A stretch of 64,000 nt of DNA from positions 1 to 64,000 of IMG/VR virus record IMGVR_UViG_3300028394_000044; one strand, written 5' to 3'. The notes beneath the pieces are model-generated. The model did not search any database. It saw only the letters and a program-made list of their open reading frames with translations, and had not been told where the DNA came from. This DNA is from a virus. Made by a program: the position numbers and the translations under genes. Shown piece by piece: positions 52,103-60,629 of the stretch. How positions within the stretch are numbered: the first letter of the stretch is position 1; each line of letters starts with the position of its first letter.

Positions 52103-52672
52103 ATGAGTGAATATTTAACAATCAATACAGCACCAGAAAAAGTTAAAAAAGAACCGGTACCATATCAAGTGTGTACTGAAGGTAGTGCATCACTACTTTT
52201 TAAGCCTGCTGACATTCCAATTGAAGACATTAAGCATCCACAAATGCAGGAAATGATTGAACGATTAAAATTGACAATGAAAGTCTACCGTGGTATAGGT
52301 TTGTCCGCTAATCAGTGTGGCATTAATGCGCGAGTATTTGTTATGGGTTCTGATGTGTTTCAAATGGTGTGTATCAATCCTAAAATTGTAAAAACATTTG
52401 ATGAAATGGAAAGAATAAAAGAAGGTTGCTTATCTTTTCCTGGAATGTATTTGTCAATTCCACGTTTCAAAAAGATCGCCGTAGAATTTCAGAATCAAGA
52501 AGGTGAAACAATTATTACCGAACTTGAAGGCATTTCTGCTCAAGTTTACCAACATGAGCTTGACCATATGAATGGAATGTGCTACACTAAGCATGTTGGA
52601 CCTTTAGCTATAAAGATGGCTAAACAGAAACAAGCAAAACTGATTAAAACAATTGTAAGGAAATCAAAATGA
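52103..52672 (+). CDS. def: Peptide deformylase
   Basis: 189 residues with all three family motifs: GIGLSANQ (64-71), EGCLS (107-111, metal-binding Cys109) and HELDH (151-155, metal-binding His pair and catalytic Glu). It removes the formyl group from nascent N-terminal methionine. Phage deformylases are known from cyanophages and related viruses and are thought to secure processing of host or phage proteins in infection. The N-terminal 25 residues are longer than in the shortest phage forms. It starts one base after the preceding stop. Confidence 0.94.
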   Translation: MSEYLTINTAPEKVKKEPVPYQVCTEGSASLLFKPADIPIEDIKHPQMQEMIERLKLTMKVYRGIGLSANQCGINARVFVMGSDVFQMVCINPKIVKTFDEMERIKEGCLSFPGMYLSIPRFKKIAVEFQNQEGETIITELEGISAQVYQHELDHMNGMCYTKHVGPLAIKMAKQKQAKLIKTIVRKSK

Positions 52673-53037
52673 ATGATATAGATGTTGAAGAAACTACTCA
52701 ATATGAGAGTTGTCTTGATTTTGAAAGTGATGAAATAAATGACGTTTCTAAATTCATGGATGATGAAACAGTAGAAGAAAAACTTCCTATAGTTGAAGTT
52801 GATGATTCGTTGCTCACTAGGGACCAATTCTTTAAGAAATATTGGAAAGGTATGCCAACATTTGACCAGAACGATAATCCTCCATGGAAACAACTATATG
52901 TAAACTTCAGAAATGAAGAAGATTACAATACTTTTGCTAAGTTGATTGACCAAGCATTAACGTATAAGAGCAAAAGTATTTGGTATCCAAAACTTGATAT
53001 TGAAGAAAACTCCTTAAATCGTTGGATCGTAGAATGA
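52669..53037 (+). CDS. Small protein with KSKSIWYP motif, modification-cluster partner
   Basis: 122 residues, ATGA overlap on both sides. The first 55 residues are acidic and disordered. The rest (FFKKYWKGMPTFDQNDNPPWKQLYVNFRNEEDYNTFAKLI then KSKSIWYP) is a compact domain I have seen associated with ParB-like and DNA-modification genes in phages and bacteria. It sits immediately before the glycosyltransferase and methyltransferase, so a role in DNA modification or its control is likely. No catalytic residues are recognisable. Confidence 0.6.
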   Translation: MNDIDVEETTQYESCLDFESDEINDVSKFMDDETVEEKLPIVEVDDSLLTRDQFFKKYWKGMPTFDQNDNPPWKQLYVNFRNEEDYNTFAKLIDQALTYKSKSIWYPKLDIEENSLNRWIVE

Positions 53038-53939
53038 TTGATCCCAAGTATCCAGTTTATATTATCTCTAAAGGTCGACATGAATCCATGTTGACTTCTA
53101 GGTCACTTGCTCGTATGAAAGTTCCTCATTACATTGCGATTGAACCACAAGACTTGGAGAATTATGAGAAAGCATTGGATGAATTTAAGATTCGCCCATA
53201 TGTTACATTGCTAATTGCGCCATTCAGCAATCATGGTGATGGACCAGGTCGTGCTAGAAATTGGTGTTGGGATCATGCGATTGAAATTGGTACCGAAAAG
53301 CACTGGGTACTAGATGATAATATCTCCGACTTCTATAGATTGAATCAGAACAAGCGTTACCGCGTTGAATCTGGTGCTATCTTCCGAGCCGCAGAAGATT
53401 TTGTTGACCGCTTTGAGAATGTGCCAATCTCCGGCTTTCAGTATCGATTCTTCATTGCACCAAATTCTAAATATCCACCTTTCGTAACAAACACACGAAT
53501 CTATTCATGTTTGTTAATCTCTAATGATTGTAAACATCGTTGGCGAGGTCGGTACAATGAAGATACTGATATCTGTCTACGTGTATTGAAAGATGGGGAT
53601 TGCACAATTCAATTCAATGCATTTTTACAGGGCAAAGCGGCTACACAAACAGTTAAGGGTGGTAACACCGAAGAATTCTATCATAAAGAATTCGCTGATG
53701 CTGATGAAAACTTTAAGAAGACTGGTTACAATAGTAGCGGTACAATTAATAAATCACAGATGCTTGCAGATATGCATCCAGATGTTGCAAGAGTTGTATG
53801 GCGTTATGGTCGTTGGCATCATTATGTTGACTACAATCCATTTAAAGTAAACAAACTGAGAATGAAATCTGATGCGGTAATTCCAGAAGGCAATAATGAA
53901 TATGGAATGAAGCTGATTCGTAATTGGAAACCAGATTAA
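53034..53939 (+). CDS. TET-associated-type glycosyltransferase (putative DNA base glycosyltransferase)
   Basis: 301 residues from the ATG at 53034, overlapping the previous stop. YPVYIISKGR (6-15), PHYIAIEPQDLENY, GPGRARNW (70-77), HWVLDDNISDF (90-100) and RYNEDTDICLRVL are the motifs of the TAGT/GREB1-like glycosyltransferase family, in which DDN is the metal and sugar-nucleotide site. That family was defined from phage gene clusters that oxidise and glycosylate DNA bases. I do not see a TET/JBP dioxygenase or hydroxymethylase in this window, so the base acceptor is unknown. The next gene is a methyltransferase on the same transcript. Confidence 0.78.
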   Translation: MIDPKYPVYIISKGRHESMLTSRSLARMKVPHYIAIEPQDLENYEKALDEFKIRPYVTLLIAPFSNHGDGPGRARNWCWDHAIEIGTEKHWVLDDNISDFYRLNQNKRYRVESGAIFRAAEDFVDRFENVPISGFQYRFFIAPNSKYPPFVTNTRIYSCLLISNDCKHRWRGRYNEDTDICLRVLKDGDCTIQFNAFLQGKAATQTVKGGNTEEFYHKEFADADENFKKTGYNSSGTINKSQMLADMHPDVARVVWRYGRWHHYVDYNPFKVNKLRMKSDAVIPEGNNEYGMKLIRNWKPD

Positions 53940-54775
53940 TGAGCATAGTTGATGAAATAGGCAAAGAGAGTTTAAAGCGATATCTTGAAAACTGCGCTAA
54001 GGTTGCGGATATTGATGTTGGGGCGGCATTCAAAGTCACATTGAATTGTATGAAAGCGCATGATGGCGCAATCATACCTGATGATGATATGCGTCAAATG
54101 AAAGACCTTGAGAATAGATGGTATGAATCCTTGGAAACAGGAACGCCAGACTATTCTGTTTATTCTGATGCTTATTATTTCTGCGAAGTTTGGATGTGCT
54201 GGTCAAAATATTCCAGAAGGTATCTCAAAGAAATCAATGCACCAAAGTCTATGTTTGGTAAAAGTATAGTTGAGTACATTGGTAATGTTGACAATGTGGT
54301 TGATTTAGGATGCGGTTTCGGTTATACTACAGTCGGTATGAAAGAATTGTTTTCAAACTCAAACGTCTATGGTACAAATCTAAAAGATAGTTACCAGTAT
54401 AAGATGGCAACAGAGTTGGGTAACAAACACAATTTCAAAATCATTGAGGATCTTACACAAGTTGAAAAGCCAGGAACAAGTTTGTTTTTTGCTTCCGAAT
54501 ACTTTGAACACTTTGATAGACCGATTGAGCATTTGATTGATGTAATTGAACAAGGCTCACCAACTTATATGTTGATTGCTAACACATTCAACGGGAAAGC
54601 CATTGGTCACTTCAATCAATACAAAGATGGCACCGAAGTCTATGACGGAAAACAAATGGGAAGACTGTTTGGCAAGACACTCAGAAAATTTGGATACGAA
54701 AGTATTAATACTAATTGCTGGAATAGTAGACCAGCATTTTGGCAGAGAAAAAATAGTTGTTTTTTGACAACATAA
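53939..54775 (+). CDS. SAM-dependent methyltransferase-like protein
   Basis: 278 residues from the ATG at 53939, which overlaps the glycosyltransferase stop (TAATG). Residues 119-131 (NVVDLGCGFGYTT) are the glycine-rich SAM-binding motif I, followed by VYGTNLKDS (motif II) and FFASEYFEHFDRPIEHL (motifs III-IV). The N-terminal 100 residues are a separate helical region. No DNA-methylase NPPY or PC motif is present, so the substrate may be a sugar or modified base rather than a plain base. Its coupling to the glycosyltransferase suggests joint action. Confidence 0.75.
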   Translation: MSIVDEIGKESLKRYLENCAKVADIDVGAAFKVTLNCMKAHDGAIIPDDDMRQMKDLENRWYESLETGTPDYSVYSDAYYFCEVWMCWSKYSRRYLKEINAPKSMFGKSIVEYIGNVDNVVDLGCGFGYTTVGMKELFSNSNVYGTNLKDSYQYKMATELGNKHNFKIIEDLTQVEKPGTSLFFASEYFEHFDRPIEHLIDVIEQGSPTYMLIANTFNGKAIGHFNQYKDGTEVYDGKQMGRLFGKTLRKFGYESINTNCWNSRPAFWQRKNSCFLTT

Positions 54776-54789
54776 TACTTTAGTAGTAC

Positions 54790-54817
54790 TTGACATTCCT
54801 TCTGGTCCTGATATACT
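54790..54817 (+). promoter_or_regulatory. sigma70-type early promoter
   Basis: TTGACA (54790-54795), 16-base spacer, TATACT (54812-54817), 25 nt ahead of the metallopeptidase-VWA gene with AGAAGGAACAAC as ribosome-binding site. Confidence 0.85.
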
Positions 54818-54842
54818 TGTATTTGTATTTAGAAGGAACAAC

Positions 54843-57101
54843 ATGCAATTTACTCAAGAATCTAAGTCCCAACTAGCCAAGCTAATGGCTACCGAAAATC
54901 TCCGTGTTGAACATGCCAACGTTCAAACGGCTATGTTTAACCTCAAAACTCGTACACTGACCTTGCCAATTTGGAAAGATATGTCAGGCGAACTTTATGA
55001 CCTTTTAACAGGACATGAGGTTGGTCACGCATTGGAAACTCCAGAAGAAGGCTGGCACAATGCTGTTGTTGGTTCTGGAAAATACAATAAAAATTTCAAG
55101 CACTTTTTAAATGTGGTAGAAGACTGCCGTATTGAGAAGAAAATGAAACGCCGTTATCCAGGTCTACGTCCTTCTTTTGTGAAGGCTTATGGACAATTAA
55201 TTGAACGTGATTTTTTTGGTATAAAAGACCGTAATATCAATTCAATGTCATTTATTGACCGTTTAAATCTTTATACAAAAGCTGGTGTTGCTTTGAATAT
55301 AAGTTTCACTGATGAAGAACAGAAAATGGTTTCTGATGTAGAAACTTGTGAAACATGGGATGACGTTTTGCGAGTAACTGAAACTGTTTATGGTTATTCT
55401 AAACAAGAACAAGAAGAACAATTCAAACTAGCCAATCTCAATTCTATTGATGAAGATGATTCTGAATATGAATATGAGGATAGTGATTTTAATGATTCCG
55501 ATGAAACTGGTGATTCAGATTCAAACTCCGATGAAACTGGTGATTCAGATTCAAACTCCGATGAAACTGGTGATTCAGATTTAGATTCTGATAATGTGGA
55601 AGACTCAAAAACTGGTAATCGTTTAGAACGATTTAAAGATTCTAAACCAACGGATTCCGTTAGTGATTTTGAACCAATATGCGAAACTGATGAAACATTC
55701 CGCAGAAATGAAAATAAATTATTGGATGAAAAAAGTCGTCCATATGTTTATGTTACTCTACCAAAACCAATTATGTCCGAAATTCTGACACCATATAAAC
55801 GTGTACATGAATTGATGGAAGAATACTGGTTTGGTCAAGCATTCATTTCAAAAGAATTACAACAAAGACTGTATAATGAATTCAAACAAAAGAATGACCG
55901 TTATATTGGCTTACTGGCTAAAGAATTTGAAATGCGTAAAGCCGCTTCTAAATTCTCAAAACAAAAAATTTCTGAAACTGGTGATATTGATGTTTCTCGC
56001 ATCTACAAATACCAAGTTGATGACAATATTTTCCGTAAGATTAGCCGTGTTCCAAAAGGTAAATCTCATGGACTAGTTTTATTGTTTGATCGTTCAGGTT
56101 CAATGCAGTATAATATGGAAAGTACGATTGAGCAATTCTTGATTCTTTCTTTGTTTTGCCGTAAAGTAAATATTCCTTTCGTGGTGTATGGTTTTGGTAA
56201 TAATACTGATGGATTTGCTCTTGACCATGGCCGTCCTAATGGAAATTGCTTTGATGAGAAAATTGGTTCATTGAATATGCCAAGCGTTTATTTGCGTGAA
56301 TATCTTAATTCTAAAATGTCTATGAGTGAATTCACTCGTTGCGTTAAAAATTTGGTATGTCTTGGAGAATCATTTGCTCCAAAAAGTTATCGCAAATTAT
56401 TTCCTCCTCGTTCAGAGAATTTGTCTTGTACACCAATGATTGAATCGATTGTTGCATTGAAACCTCTCACAGAAGAATTCCGTAAAAACAATAATCTTGA
56501 TATTGTTAATATGGTACTATTACATGATGGTGATGCCGACGATATAAATTCTTATTACAATCATAACGGAAGTATTTCGAGTTTTTATCTAGGAAGCAGT
56601 AATGTAATTTTGCGTGATGAAAAAACCAAATTTGAAACTAAGTTGAATTATTTGGATGGTGATTCTGGTGTACGTGAAGGTGTTTTTAATTGGTACCAGA
56701 AAACAACAGGTGCTAAAATTATTGGTTTCTTCATTAATGGTGGAACAAATGGTCAAGTGAAGAATAGCATACTTCGCCGATATCACGATAAAGATGGCAA
56801 AACTATTTTTGAAAATACTGAAAAACTTGAGAAGTACCGTCAAAGTTACGCACAAGAAATAATTGTAAAAAATTTAGTTAAAACTATGAAAGAAGAACGA
56901 TTCTTAGAATCAAATAATCGTGGTTATAAAAAGTTCTTTTTGATACCTGGTGGTTCTGACCTTGATACGGTGAACGATAACCTTCAAATTGAAGGTAATG
57001 TTACAGCTTTAAAGCTAAAGAATGCATTTATCAAAATGAATAAGAAACGTCAAGTTTCTCGTGTTTTGGTAAACCGCTTCATTGGCGAAATTGCTGTATG
57101 A
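54843..57101 (+). CDS. Metallopeptidase-VWA protein (CobT-like)
   Basis: 752 residues. N-terminal region: zinc-peptidase HEVGH (58-62) with a downstream VVEDCRIEKKMKRRYPGL. Residues about 205-265 are an acidic, repetitive Asp/Ser/Glu/Thr/Gly linker coded by a 30-bp minisatellite. C-terminal half: a von Willebrand A domain with MIDAS DRSGS (416-420), a distal LLHDGDADD and GFFINGG. The layout peptidase-acidic linker-VWA is that of CobT and related partners of MoxR/CobS ATPases, the latter encoded next. Magnesium insertion into cobalt-chelatase substrates is the textbook CobT role; here a generic chaperone or remodelling complex is just as possible. It has its own promoter. Confidence 0.8.
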   Translation: MQFTQESKSQLAKLMATENLRVEHANVQTAMFNLKTRTLTLPIWKDMSGELYDLLTGHEVGHALETPEEGWHNAVVGSGKYNKNFKHFLNVVEDCRIEKKMKRRYPGLRPSFVKAYGQLIERDFFGIKDRNINSMSFIDRLNLYTKAGVALNISFTDEEQKMVSDVETCETWDDVLRVTETVYGYSKQEQEEQFKLANLNSIDEDDSEYEYEDSDFNDSDETGDSDSNSDETGDSDSNSDETGDSDLDSDNVEDSKTGNRLERFKDSKPTDSVSDFEPICETDETFRRNENKLLDEKSRPYVYVTLPKPIMSEILTPYKRVHELMEEYWFGQAFISKELQQRLYNEFKQKNDRYIGLLAKEFEMRKAASKFSKQKISETGDIDVSRIYKYQVDDNIFRKISRVPKGKSHGLVLLFDRSGSMQYNMESTIEQFLILSLFCRKVNIPFVVYGFGNNTDGFALDHGRPNGNCFDEKIGSLNMPSVYLREYLNSKMSMSEFTRCVKNLVCLGESFAPKSYRKLFPPRSENLSCTPMIESIVALKPLTEEFRKNNNLDIVNMVLLHDGDADDINSYYNHNGSISSFYLGSSNVILRDEKTKFETKLNYLDGDSGVREGVFNWYQKTTGAKIIGFFINGGTNGQVKNSILRRYHDKDGKTIFENTEKLEKYRQSYAQEIIVKNLVKTMKEERFLESNNRGYKKFFLIPGGSDLDTVNDNLQIEGNVTALKLKNAFIKMNKKRQVSRVLVNRFIGEIAV
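55501..55580 (+). repeat. 30-bp minisatellite coding an acidic linker
   Basis: Exact 30-base unit at 55501-55530 and 55531-55560 and its first 20 bases again at 55561-55580, coding DETGDSDSNS. Copy number should change easily in frame. Confidence 0.93.
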
Positions 57102-57118
57102 TTTTTACAACACCATGC

Positions 57119-57147
57119 TTGACAGTGTGGTGTATTTGATGTATAAT
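57119..57147 (+). promoter_or_regulatory. Consensus sigma70 promoter for cobS-like gene
   Basis: TTGACA (57119-57124), 17-base spacer, TATAAT (57142-57147): a perfect match on both boxes. Confidence 0.93.
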
Positions 57148-57181
57148 TGATTTATTGATTTGATTGATTGGAGTTTTTATT

Positions 57182-58348
57182 ATGCGTACAATTCAGACCG
57201 CCCAGCGTGAGCAATTTTTGACCCTTGCCATTGCCACAGGTAAATCCGTTTTAACATGGACAGATATTCACAATATTTGCAATGAAAATAATATTAAAGT
57301 GCCGCAATGGTATACCAAAGACGTTGCTAATCGTGCAGGTCGTGGTTTGTATAAAGTTCCTAATGCCTCAGTTTCCATGGCTACTGTTATCTCTATGAAA
57401 AAACCAGAACCCGAATTTGATTCTCAGAAACGAATTACTAATATCGTTACTGACCTTGAAACTGAAAATTTGGTTCCACAAATTTATAAGAATTATGTTC
57501 CTTTCGGCAACTATGATGACTTAGTTGCTATTGTTCAAAGTAACCAATTCTTTCCTATTTTTATTACAGGTCAATCTGGCAATGGTAAAACAATGTCTAT
57601 TGAACAAGCCTGTGCAAAAACAAAACGTAAATTTATTTGCGTTTCAATGACACCTGATACTGATGAATCCGATTTGCTTGGTAATTATGTTCTTATCAAC
57701 GGTCAAATGGAATGGCGTGATGGTCCAGTTACTGTTGCGGCTCGCCAAGGTGCAGTTTTGTGTATTGATGAGATTGATTATGGTGCTCAAAACTTAGCTT
57801 GTTTGCAACGTGTACTTGAAGGCAAACCATTCTTGTTGAAAAAGAAAAACGAATTGGTATCACCGGCTGAAGGTTTTACCATTGTAGCCACTGCCAATAC
57901 AAAAGGTAAAGGTTCAGAAGATGGTCGATTTATGTTCACCAATGTTTTAAATGAAGCCTTCTTGGAACGTTTCTTGAATACATATGAACAACAATATCCT
58001 CCTGTTGCGATTGAAAAGAAAATTATTCGTAAAGAAATGAAATCTTTTGGCCGTGAAGATGATTCGTTTGCCGATAAACTTGTTATCTGGGCAGATACAA
58101 TTCGTAAAACTTTTGAAGAAGGTGGTGTAGATGAAATCATCTCTACTCGCCGTCTGGTTCACATTTGTAAAACCTATGGCATCTATGGTGATCGAATGAA
58201 GGCAATTTCACTTTGTTTGAATCGTTTTGATACTGATACCAAAGTTTCTTTTCTTGACTTGTATTCCAAACTGGATGCTGATGTTAAGAAAGAAGAAATT
58301 CCAGTGAGTACTGTAACTAATCCTTACACGGAAGAAGTTCCTTTTTAA
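57182..58348 (+). CDS. cobS: MoxR/CobS-type AAA+ ATPase
   Basis: 388 residues from the ATG at 57182, with TTGGAG 11 bases upstream; an earlier in-frame ATG at 57164 would lie close to the transcription start and is less likely. Walker A GQSGNGKT (130-137), Walker B LCIDEID (193-199), then IVATANTKGKGSEDGRF (sensor 1 region) and an arginine in FLERFL. The N-terminal 80 residues form a small extra domain (WTDIHNICNENNIKVPQW). CobS-like ATPases are near-universal in T4-like cyanophages. Its partner gene upstream has the VWA domain such ATPases act with. Confidence 0.9.
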   Translation: MRTIQTAQREQFLTLAIATGKSVLTWTDIHNICNENNIKVPQWYTKDVANRAGRGLYKVPNASVSMATVISMKKPEPEFDSQKRITNIVTDLETENLVPQIYKNYVPFGNYDDLVAIVQSNQFFPIFITGQSGNGKTMSIEQACAKTKRKFICVSMTPDTDESDLLGNYVLINGQMEWRDGPVTVAARQGAVLCIDEIDYGAQNLACLQRVLEGKPFLLKKKNELVSPAEGFTIVATANTKGKGSEDGRFMFTNVLNEAFLERFLNTYEQQYPPVAIEKKIIRKEMKSFGREDDSFADKLVIWADTIRKTFEEGGVDEIISTRRLVHICKTYGIYGDRMKAISLCLNRFDTDTKVSFLDLYSKLDADVKKEEIPVSTVTNPYTEEVPF

Positions 58349-58372
58349 CTTGCATATTTGCCTACAGGATGG

Positions 58373-58401
58373 TTGCTAATTGTCCTGTGGTATGTTATAA
58401 T
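58373..58401 (+). promoter_or_regulatory. sigma70-type early promoter
   Basis: TTGCTA (58373-58378), 17-base spacer, TATAAT (58396-58401). The leader that follows contains AATCAC (58419-58424) complementary to GTGATT (58442-58447), a possible hairpin ahead of the ribosome-binding site. Confidence 0.85.
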
Positions 58402-58463
58402 CATAATATGAGACTTCGAATCACCTCTCATTTTTTCAAGTGTGATTTTATTATGGAGCTATT

Positions 58464-58721
58464 ATGGCTAAACTGACTGCTAAACAAAAAATGCTTGCTA
58501 CTTTGAGCAAGAAAACAGGATACAACACCTTTACTGTTGCTCAAGCCCGCGTTCGTTTTGGTGTTACCAATGTTGCCGCACGTATCAATGAGCTACGTAA
58601 TGATGGATATTCTATTTACACTAACACCCGTAAACTGGATGATGGTCGTAAGATTTCCTTCTATCGTATGGGTACACCAACCAAAACTATGGCTAAACAA
58701 GGTTACCGCACTTTCGCCTAA
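58464..58721 (+). CDS. Helix-turn-helix DNA-binding protein
   Basis: 85 residues, basic. FTVAQARVRFGVTNVAARINELRNDG is a winged-helix type HTH of a kind common in small phage proteins, and TRKLDDGRKISFYRMG is the wing. It probably binds DNA as a regulator of the early region. Own promoter before and terminator after make it a single-gene unit. Its start lies in the TTATGGAG..ATTATGG initiation block shared with two other early genes. Confidence 0.78.
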   Translation: MAKLTAKQKMLATLSKKTGYNTFTVAQARVRFGVTNVAARINELRNDGYSIYTNTRKLDDGRKISFYRMGTPTKTMAKQGYRTFA

Positions 58722-58742
58722 AATTGTAAGTTAAATTTAATG

Positions 58743-58779
58743 GGGATGTGATATATACATGTATCACTCCCTCTTTTTT
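58743..58779 (+). terminator. Intrinsic terminator after HTH gene
   Basis: GTGATA (58748-58753) with TATCAC (58762-58767), extended by GGGA (58743-58746) with TCCC (58768-58771) around one bulged base, then TCTTTTTT. Confidence 0.8.
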
Positions 58780-58790
58780 ATGGATATATT

Positions 58791-59606
58791 ATGGAAATTA
58801 AAGTTAAAGTTGAAGACTTGAAGAAGCATAAACTGTTTGTTGCAACCCCAATGTATGGCGGCATGAATCATGGCATGTACATGAAATCCTGTCTCGATTT
58901 ACAATCAATGTTGACCAAATATGAAGTTGAAGTTCGTTTTTCTTTTTTGTTTAACGAATCACTAATTACACGGGCCCGAAATTATCTAGTAGATGAATTC
59001 TTACGTTCCGAATGTACGCACATGATGTTCATTGATTCTGATGTACATTTTAATCCACAAGACGTTATTGCTTTGCTTGCACTTGATAAAGATGTTATTG
59101 GCGGCCCGTATCCCAAGAAATCTATTAACTGGGGTAACATTGCAGAAGCTGCACGTAAACATCCAGACTTGGTTCCTTCTGATCTGGAAAATTTGGTTGG
59201 AGATTATGTTTTCAACGTTGTTGCTGGAACAAAACAATTCTCTGTAACTGAACCTCTGAAAGTTATGGAAATTGGTACAGGTTACATGATGATTAAACGT
59301 GAAGTATTTGATAAGATGAAAGACGCTTATCCACAACTGCGCTACAAACCTGACCATGTTGGACAAGCCAACTTTGATGGCTCACGTTACATTCATGCAT
59401 ATTTTGATACAATTATCGACACTGTTGATAGTGCAACAGGAGGTGGTTCAGACCGTTACCTATCTGAGGACTATATGTTCTGTCAATTGTGGCGCAAAAT
59501 TGATGGTGATATTTACTTGTGTCCTTGGATGAAGACTCAACATATTGGTACATATGCATTCACTGGCAATATGTCTAAGATTGCAGAGTTAACTGGAAAA
59601 CTGTAA
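58791..59606 (+). CDS. Glycosyltransferase (GT-A type)
   Basis: 271 residues. KLFVATPMYGGMNHGMYMKSCLDLQ, SLITRARNYLVDEFLRSE and HMMFIDSDVHFNP (DSD at 82-84 as the DxD metal site) define a nucleotide-sugar transferase of the type common in T4-like cyanophages. EIGTGYMMIKREVFDKM and SEDYMFCQLWR are the acceptor-side motifs. The acceptor may be DNA, a virion protein or cell surface; it could work with the glycosyltransferase at 53034. Its start overlaps the shared initiation block and it follows a terminator, so a promoter inside 58722-58778 or readthrough must serve it. Confidence 0.82.
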   Translation: MEIKVKVEDLKKHKLFVATPMYGGMNHGMYMKSCLDLQSMLTKYEVEVRFSFLFNESLITRARNYLVDEFLRSECTHMMFIDSDVHFNPQDVIALLALDKDVIGGPYPKKSINWGNIAEAARKHPDLVPSDLENLVGDYVFNVVAGTKQFSVTEPLKVMEIGTGYMMIKREVFDKMKDAYPQLRYKPDHVGQANFDGSRYIHAYFDTIIDTVDSATGGGSDRYLSEDYMFCQLWRKIDGDIYLCPWMKTQHIGTYAFTGNMSKIAELTGKL

Positions 59607-59911
59607 TGATACCCGGTGAAGGTCGAAAATTTGATGGTGGTAAACTTGAATATGGTTTACTGCCACCATTAGCACTTGAGGAAACTGTTAAAGTCCTTAC
59701 GTTCGGTGCTCAAAAATATGAACGTGATAATTGGAAAAAAGTACCAGACTCAAAACGCAGGTACTTTGATGCTTTACAGCGACATTTGTGGGCTTGGAAA
59801 CAAGGTGAACAACTTGATCCTGAATCTGGCATCCATCATCTTGCTCATGCAATGTGTTGTTTGATGTTTCTTATGGAACATGATGTGAAATATTCTCTTG
59901 ACAACGAGTGA
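59606..59911 (+). CDS. dATP/dGTP diphosphohydrolase-type protein (DUF5664)
   Basis: 101 residues, start overlapping the previous stop (TAATG). RKFDGGKLEYGLLPPLALEETVKVLTFGA and KYERDNW, then RRYFDALQRHLWAWKQGEQLDPESG and HHLAHAMCCLMFL, are the full signature of this short helical family related to MazG-type all-alpha NTP pyrophosphatases. The charged residues in the helices would coordinate magnesium. Proposed role: dNTP pool adjustment in infection, possibly to exclude unmodified nucleotides. Specificity cannot be read from sequence. Confidence 0.82.
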   Translation: MIPGEGRKFDGGKLEYGLLPPLALEETVKVLTFGAQKYERDNWKKVPDSKRRYFDALQRHLWAWKQGEQLDPESGIHHLAHAMCCLMFLMEHDVKYSLDNE

Positions 59912-59926
59912 ATTAAAATGTATAAT
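59898..59926 (+). promoter_or_regulatory. Consensus sigma70 promoter for sliding clamp gene
   Basis: TTGACA (59898-59903), 17-base spacer, TATAAT (59921-59926): perfect boxes, with the -35 inside the end of the preceding gene. TTTTTGGAGTATAAA precedes the ATG. Confidence 0.93.
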
Positions 59927-59945
59927 GAATTTTTTGGAGTATAAA

Positions 59946-60629
59946 ATGAAACTATCTAAAGACACCCTAGGTGTATTAAAAAACTTTGCATCTATCAATG
60001 ATGGAATTATGTTCCGTAAAGGTAGTGTATTGCGTACATGTGATGCACAAAAACAAGTATTGGCAGAAACTACAATCTCAGAAACGATTGATGAAGATTT
60101 TGGTATATATGACTTAAATAAATTTCTTGCTGTTCTAAGTTTACATCAAGATACCTCTCAAGTTGAAATTGATACTGCAACAAAATCTGCTATTATAAAA
60201 GATTCTTCAGGAAGAAGTAAAATTACTTATCGTATATGTGATGCAACGATGATTAAAAACGCATCAGATAAATCAATCAAAATGCCAGATCCAGAAGTAA
60301 CTTTTATTATGAAACAAGAAGACCTTGAATTTAGTATAAGAGCTTCTTCTACTCTTGGCACACCACATATTGCAATAACTTCTGATGGAAATAAAGTATT
60401 TGTTTCTGGACTAGACGATAAAAACACAGCTACCCATAGCAATGAACTTGCAGTTTGCGATGGTAATGGAAAGAAATACAAGATGATTTTTAAGACTGAG
60501 AACATGAAAATGATTCCAGGAGAGTATCAAGTTTCTATCTCCTTCAAAGGTATAGCACATTTCCAAAATACAACAAAACCATTACAATATTGGATAGCAA
60601 CCGAACTAGGTTCTACTGGAGAAATCTAA
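59946..60629 (+). CDS. gp45: Sliding clamp gp45
   Basis: 227 residues from the ATG at 59946 (T4: 228). An upstream in-frame opening at 59898 would lie inside the promoter. MKLSKDTLGVLKNFASINDGIMFRKG, FGIYDLNKFLAVLSL and the end YQVSISFKGIAHFQNTTKPLQYWIATE match the clamp. Trimeric DNA polymerase processivity factor, which in T4 also couples gp55-dependent late transcription to replication. Heads the clamp and loader operon. Confidence 0.94.
   Translation: MKLSKDTLGVLKNFASINDGIMFRKGSVLRTCDAQKQVLAETTISETIDEDFGIYDLNKFLAVLSLHQDTSQVEIDTATKSAIIKDSSGRSKITYRICDATMIKNASDKSIKMPDPEVTFIMKQEDLEFSIRASSTLGTPHIAITSDGNKVFVSGLDDKNTATHSNELAVCDGNGKKYKMIFKTENMKMIPGEYQVSISFKGIAHFQNTTKPLQYWIATELGSTGEI

Noticed and set aside
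53022-53033. TTG start four codons upstream for the TAGT-type glycosyltransferase
   Set aside because: The ATG at 53034 overlaps the previous stop, which is the usual layout here.
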